Assembly: GCA_910578455.1 (NCBI GenBank)
Contig: CAJTQA010000012.1
Location: 1-64,000, forward strand
DNA length: 64,000 nt
Source of the DNA: an uncultured Dorea sp.
GTDB taxonomy: Bacteria > Bacillota > Clostridia > Lachnospirales > Lachnospiraceae
Direction: 5' to 3'
Program-made: the position numbers and the translations under genes
In this document: positions 59,708 to 64,000 of the stretch, one piece after another
Numbering within the stretch: the stretch's first letter is position 1
Layout: every line of letters begins with the position of its first letter
The notes under the pieces: generated by a model
Told to the model about the DNA's origin: nothing
The model's database searches: none
Seen by the model: only the letters and a program-made list of their open reading frames with translations

Positions 59708-62296
59708 ATGGATTATACAAGAGAGTTTTTGGAACGGGAAGGCCAGGGCGGAGCGGTCGTTGGAAACAATGAGCAGCTAAGTGACATGCAGGGCGTCCGA
59801 AGTATGGAGGCCGTCATCAATGAAGGGCTTCGCGTTGCCCTGCTGGAAGAGACGCCGGATCAGTCGCTTGAGGTGCTTTTGGAGCATTTGGGGAAAGCTT
59901 TGGATGGGGAACGTACTTATATATTTGAAAAAAATAATAACGGCTGCGACGACAATACATATGAGTGGGTAGCCGACGGGGTGGAGCCGGAGAAGGAGAA
60001 ACTTCAGAATGTTCCTGCTGAGGTGTGCGAGAACTGGTATCGGAATTTTGACATCGGCAGGCATATTGCCATTGCGAGGCTGGATGAAATCCGGGAGGAC
60101 GTTCCGCAGCAGTATAGTATCTTGAAACAGCAGAACATCCACTCTCTTGTGGTGGTTCCCCTATACGACGGGAAAAAGATTATCGGCTTCTACGGCGTTG
60201 ACAATCCGCCTGTGAAATCGCTGGAATATGCATCGAATATGCTTCAGACTGCGGCATATTTTATCGTGTCGTCCCTGAAACGGCGGAATCTGGTCCGTGA
60301 GCTGCAAAAGAGGAGCTATAATGTACTGCAGGCGCTCAGCGTGGATTATCTGGGGATTTATCAGGTGAATTTTGATACAGGAAAATGCGAGATATTCCGG
60401 GATGGCGAATGGATGAGCATGGATTGGGCCGCTGGATTTAAGGATGGCTATGAGGCGGCTATGGAGCGGTATGTCTCCCGCTATGTAGTGCCGCTGGATC
60501 AGGAGAGGGTTCGGGCGGTGACGCAGAAAGACTACGTGCTTGCCCGGCTCAGGGAAAAAAAGAAGTTCTATGTCCGGCACCAGGCGAAAGACAGCTCTAA
60601 AAGGCTGAAACATCTGGAGCTGCATTTTTCTGCCACGGAGAAAACAGCAGAAGAGAATTGCGCGATTTTTGCCCTGCGGGATGTCAATGCCGTGGTGGAG
60701 CAGGAAGAGGAATATAAGCAGCAGGCAAGGAAGAGCCTGGAGGATACCCTTGAGGGAGCCAGAACGGGTATCTGGACGATTGAGCTGGAAGAGGGAAGGC
60801 AGCCGAGGATGTATACGGACCGGACGATGCGGCTCCTCCTTGGAGTGTCGGATGAGATTGATCCGGAGGAGTGTTACCGGCACTGGTTTGAAAACATTGA
60901 GCCAGATTATGTGGAGATGGTGCAGGAAGCAGTACGGGAGATATTGGAAAACGGACGCTCCGAGGTAATCTATCCATGGAAACATCCCGAGCTTGGGAAA
61001 ATTTATGTCCGATGCGGCGGCGTGCCGGACAAAACGTTCGAGAAACCGGGAGTCTGCCTGAACGGATACCATCAGGACATTACGGAGACTATGGTGACAA
61101 GGAGAAAGCAGGAGCAGGCCATCATGGAGCTGCTTGAAAAGGTCAGGAAAGCGAATTCGGCAAAGAGCCAATTCCTTTCCCGGATGTCTCATGATCTGCG
61201 AACGCCCATCAACGGAATACTGGGAATGCTTGCCGTTATAGAAAAAAGCCAGGATGACGAGGAGAGGCAGAAAGAATGCCAGAAAAAAATCCGCGTATCG
61301 GCAGAGCATCTTTTGTCTTTGGTGAACCATGTCCTTCAGGTCAGCAAGCTGGAGAGCGGAGGAACAGCAGCAGTGGAAGAACCATTTGACCTTCACGATA
61401 TATTGGAAAGCTGCATCGCTGTTATGTCAGCTCAGGCAGAGGAGAAGGGAATCCGGCTGGCACTTAAGGAAACTGAACTGCATCATAGCAGATTGATCGG
61501 AAATCCTCTTGACTTGAAACAAATATTAATGAATGTCATTGATAATGCCCTTAAGTATAACCGTCCTCACGGTTCTGTGTTTGTCCGTGTGAGGGAGACT
61601 GGTTTCCGAGACGGAACTGCAGACTTCCGGTTCGTGATTGAAGATACAGGGATTGGCATTGGGGAAGACTTTAAAAAGCATATTTTTGAGCCGTTCACTC
61701 AGGAGAACCAAGGTGCGAGGACTGACTATGCCGGCATCGGGCTTGGCATGTCTATTGTTAAAAAGCTGGCAGAGCAGATGGAGGGAACCGTGGAAGTAGA
61801 GAGCCGGATTGGTGAAGGAAGTGTAATCTATATTACCGTGCCTATCCGGGTAGACGGAGAGAAGCATGCTGATCCGGCAGAGGAGGAGCTGGACCTGCAG
61901 AGCAATATTGCCGGAATGCGCGTTCTCTTGGTGGATGACAATGAGATCAACCGAGAGATTTTAGAGTTTATGCTTAAAGATGCGGGCGCGGATGTGGTGT
62001 GTGCCAACAATGGAAGGGCTGCCGTAGATATGTTCGCGGCATCCGATACAGGAACATTGGACTGCGTGCTGATGGATTTGATGATGCCCGTCATGAGCGG
62101 GTACGAGGCGGCCCGCGTGATTCGCGGCCTGGGTCGGGCAGATGCAAAAACCGTGCCGATCATAGCGCTGTCGGCCAACGCGTTTGAAGAGGACGTTGCA
62201 ATGGCAAAGGATGCCGGAATGAATGAACATTTGGCGAAACCGGTAGATATCCAGAAAATGTTTAAGGTGATGAACGGTCTGAGGCGCGGACAGTAG
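59708..62296 (+). CDS. Cytosolic hybrid sensor histidine kinase/response regulator
   Basis: An 862-residue protein without transmembrane helices. Order of domains: GAF-like, about residues 30-190 (ALDGERTYIFEKNNNG to KKIIGFYGVDNPP); two PAS-like blocks, about 200-330 and 340-460; HisKA with FLSRMSHDLRTPINGILGM near 490; HATPase with N box LMNVIDNALKYN and G boxes DTGIGIGEDF, GIGLGMSIVKKLAEQ; receiver near 740-860 with LLVDDNEINREI, phospho-acceptor Asp in DCVLMDLMMPVMSGYE and LSANAFEEDV. A phosphorelay protein whose signal is unknown. AGGA precedes its ATG. It is followed 32 bases later by a second kinase gene. Confidence 0.92.
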   Translation: MDYTREFLEREGQGGAVVGNNEQLSDMQGVRSMEAVINEGLRVALLEETPDQSLEVLLEHLGKALDGERTYIFEKNNNGCDDNTYEWVADGVEPEKEKLQNVPAEVCENWYRNFDIGRHIAIARLDEIREDVPQQYSILKQQNIHSLVVVPLYDGKKIIGFYGVDNPPVKSLEYASNMLQTAAYFIVSSLKRRNLVRELQKRSYNVLQALSVDYLGIYQVNFDTGKCEIFRDGEWMSMDWAAGFKDGYEAAMERYVSRYVVPLDQERVRAVTQKDYVLARLREKKKFYVRHQAKDSSKRLKHLELHFSATEKTAEENCAIFALRDVNAVVEQEEEYKQQARKSLEDTLEGARTGIWTIELEEGRQPRMYTDRTMRLLLGVSDEIDPEECYRHWFENIEPDYVEMVQEAVREILENGRSEVIYPWKHPELGKIYVRCGGVPDKTFEKPGVCLNGYHQDITETMVTRRKQEQAIMELLEKVRKANSAKSQFLSRMSHDLRTPINGILGMLAVIEKSQDDEERQKECQKKIRVSAEHLLSLVNHVLQVSKLESGGTAAVEEPFDLHDILESCIAVMSAQAEEKGIRLALKETELHHSRLIGNPLDLKQILMNVIDNALKYNRPHGSVFVRVRETGFRDGTADFRFVIEDTGIGIGEDFKKHIFEPFTQENQGARTDYAGIGLGMSIVKKLAEQMEGTVEVESRIGEGSVIYITVPIRVDGEKHADPAEEELDLQSNIAGMRVLLVDDNEINREILEFMLKDAGADVVCANNGRAAVDMFAASDTGTLDCVLMDLMMPVMSGYEAARVIRGLGRADAKTVPIIALSANAFEEDVAMAKDAGMNEHLAKPVDIQKMFKVMNGLRRGQ

Positions 62297-62328
62297 AATA
62301 AAGAAAAATCAGATATGGAGAAAAAAAT

Positions 62329-64000
62329 ATGAAGAAGATAGTTTTGCCGCGTTTTTTAAAAGTTAGCATAGCGGCAATCATTTGCCTGAATATTTGTATT
62401 TTTTTGTTTTTGGGGATTTCTGTAAATAAGATGAGCGAAAAAACGATTGAAAATATAGGCACAGCTTATATGTCCGGAATGAATAAGCAGGTGTCTTTGC
62501 ATTTTGAAACAATTATTGCGCTCAGGCTTACGATGGCAGAATCTATTGCACATATTGCGTCAGATAAGGAAAGTTCCGGCTACGGCACGAAGGAGGAGAT
62601 AGAATACGGCTCAAGGGCAAGGCATTTTCTGTGTGCCGGCTTATATTCGCGAGACGGTAAGATTGAAATGATTTACGGCGATCCGGTGCAGCTGAATCAC
62701 CCGGACACTTTTTTGGACAGTTTAAAAAGCGGAGAGCGTAAAGTGGCGTCTGGTGCTGACAGCAGCGGAAATGATATTATCTTATTCGGGGTTCCCTGTG
62801 AATACCCTATGTCTGACGGAAATGACAGCCTTGCTATTGTTGTAGGGCTATCTTCTAAATATATGGGCGAGGTCCTTTTTCTTGAATCAGATGATTCTCT
62901 TGCGTATTCTTTTGTCATACGTAAAGACGGAAGCTGTGTTGTGCGGGATGAGGGCGGCAGCAATGAGAATTATTTTGACAGGCTTTATCGTATTTTTGAT
63001 GGTCAGAAAGAGGCGTCGGATTATTATATTGGCCGGATAACAGCGGCAATGAATGCAAATGAAGATTATTCTGTTATAGTGGAGAGAGATGGAATGCGCC
63101 GTCACCTGTATTGTACCAGCCTTCCATACTGCGAATGGTATCTGGTGACAATCCTGCCCTTTGACGAATTGGACGAAGAAATCTCCGGAATGGGCAGCCA
63201 TTGGCTGATTATCGTTTATGCGGCATCCTTTGCTGTAATTGCCATGCTTTTTTTTATATTCTTTCAATATATAAAAGTATTCAAAAAACAGATGGTTGAA
63301 TTAAAACATATGAATGAGGAGATGGACATCGCGCGTAAGGCCGCTGAAAAAGCACAGAAAGATGCTGAAAATGCGAACGCCGCAAAGCAGGAGTTTCTGT
63401 CCAGCATGAGCCACGACATACGCACCCCAATGAATGCCATAATCGGCATGACATCCATAGCAATGGCTAACATAGACCATCAAGAGCAGGTTCGGGAATG
63501 CCTGCGTAAAATAGAACTATCCAGCAACCACCTTCTCGGCCTTATTAATGATGTGCTGGATATGTCCAAGATTGAGAGCGGCAAGATGACGCTGAATATT
63601 GCGCCGGTTTCTTTGAGAGAAGTTATGGACAATATTGTGAACATCGTGCAGCCGCAGGTTAAGAAAAAAAATCTGAAGTTTGACGCGGCTGTTTATGAGA
63701 TTTTTACGGAAAACGTGTGCTGCGACAGCGTGAGGCTTAATCAGGTGCTGATTAATCTGTTAGGGAATGCTGTCAAATTTACGCCGGACGGCGGCTCTGT
63801 TCAGGTAACATTGTACCAGGAAATGCTGCCGGGAGATAATTCCCGTGTCCGTACCCATTTTTTAGTAGCAGATACGGGTATCGGCATGTCAAAGGAATAT
63901 CAGGAAAAGCTATTTGACTCCTTCAGCAGAGAAGACAGCGCCCATGTACAGAAAATCGAAGGCTCAGGACTTGGAATGGCGATTACCAAGTATATAGCGG
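62329..64000 (+). CDS. Membrane sensor histidine kinase (incomplete, runs off the window)
   Basis: Open frame from ATG 62329 (GGAG upstream) to the window edge, at least 557 residues. Transmembrane helices at about residues 11-30 (KVSIAAIICLNICIFLFLGI) and 290-312 (WLIIVYAASFAVIAMLFFIF) enclose an extracellular dCache-like sensor of about 260 residues. A coiled coil leads to HisKA (FLSSMSHDIRTPMNAIIGM near 355) and HATPase (INLLGNAVKFTPDGG, VADTGIGMSKEY, EGSGLGMAITKY). A receiver and perhaps Hpt domain probably follow beyond the window, as is usual for this architecture. With the preceding cytosolic hybrid kinase it may form one signalling unit. Confidence 0.9.
   Translation, partial: MKKIVLPRFLKVSIAAIICLNICIFLFLGISVNKMSEKTIENIGTAYMSGMNKQVSLHFETIIALRLTMAESIAHIASDKESSGYGTKEEIEYGSRARHFLCAGLYSRDGKIEMIYGDPVQLNHPDTFLDSLKSGERKVASGADSSGNDIILFGVPCEYPMSDGNDSLAIVVGLSSKYMGEVLFLESDDSLAYSFVIRKDGSCVVRDEGGSNENYFDRLYRIFDGQKEASDYYIGRITAAMNANEDYSVIVERDGMRRHLYCTSLPYCEWYLVTILPFDELDEEISGMGSHWLIIVYAASFAVIAMLFFIFFQYIKVFKKQMVELKHMNEEMDIARKAAEKAQKDAENANAAKQEFLSSMSHDIRTPMNAIIGMTSIAMANIDHQEQVRECLRKIELSSNHLLGLINDVLDMSKIESGKMTLNIAPVSLREVMDNIVNIVQPQVKKKNLKFDAAVYEIFTENVCCDSVRLNQVLINLLGNAVKFTPDGGSVQVTLYQEMLPGDNSRVRTHFLVADTGIGMSKEYQEKLFDSFSREDSAHVQKIEGSGLGMAITKYIA

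Noticed and set aside
60161..61396. 411-codon open frame on the - strand
   Set aside because: Antisense to the hybrid histidine kinase; no motifs, no ribosome site.
1..64000. CRISPR arrays, tRNA or rRNA genes, intact insertion sequences, prophage
   Set aside because: No regularly spaced repeats, cloverleaf-like segments, transposase or phage structural genes could be supported anywhere in the window.

Overview
The window looks like a chromosomal segment of a spore-forming Lachnospiraceae (Clostridium cluster XIVa) bacterium. The reasons are protein similarity by eye, the Bacillus-like gene orders, the sporulation genes (ricT, cotS, yabP, yabQ, spoIIE), a proline T-box, strong AGGAGG ribosome sites and frequent GTG/TTG starts. 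Genus cannot be fixed from sequence alone. Almost all genes lie on the + strand; only map and queT are on the - strand. No rRNA, tRNA, CRISPR array or intact insertion sequence was seen.

Layout. 1-2.2 kb: a truncated, frameshifted coiled-coil gene, mtnN and an unknown membrane protein. 2.3-9.2 kb: pgi, then a cluster equivalent to B. subtilis yaaO-tmk-holB-yaaT-yabB-yabC, with a guanylate-kinase-like protein in the tmk position. 9.4-14.1 kb: an MsmK-type sugar ABC ATPase, a PucR/CdaR-type regulator and an aconitase-family hydratase. 14.3-25.1 kb: a nucleoside uptake and salvage locus (BMP lipoprotein, ATPase, two permeases, udp, deoC, deoB, punA) interrupted between deoB and punA by an AT-rich cassette of a frameshifted small gene plus an HD-domain phosphohydrolase. 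25.2-27.7 kb: an ECF sigma factor with a membrane-anchored beta-propeller protein. 27.7-28.6 kb: promoter, micro-ORFs and decayed sequence. 28.7-33.8 kb: a protein with TPR, very acidic and AAA-like parts, then glgB. 33.8-39.9 kb: T-box-proS, cca, cotS and phosphohexomutase. 40.0-47.0 kb: hup and then the rqcP-yabP-yabQ-divIC-spoIIE-tilS-hpt-ftsH cluster. 47.0-54.4 kb: a GH13 amylase-family enzyme, map, a methyltransferase, a large secreted or membrane protein with a degenerate C39-like end, and queT with a candidate preQ1 riboswitch.

54.4-59.7 kb is the clearest accessory region. Decayed Fic fragments and other gene debris flank an AT-rich pair of overlapping-type genes, a DGQHR-like protein and a protein ending in a HEPN-like R-x4-H motif, followed by a Schlafen/AlbA_2-type ATP-binding regulator. 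I regard the DGQHR-HEPN pair as the best candidate for an undescribed (possibly defence or toxin-antitoxin-like) system. 59.7-64.0 kb: two consecutive hybrid-type sensor histidine kinases, the second cut by the window end.

How genes cooperate. The salvage locus imports nucleosides, cleaves them to base plus (deoxy)ribose-1-phosphate, and sends the sugar through DeoB and DeoC to glycolysis; hpt and mtnN, elsewhere in the window, complete base recycling. pgi, phosphohexomutase, glgB, the GH13 enzyme and the MsmK ATPase make a scattered glucan/glycogen set. The hup-to-ftsH block carries division and sporulation functions.
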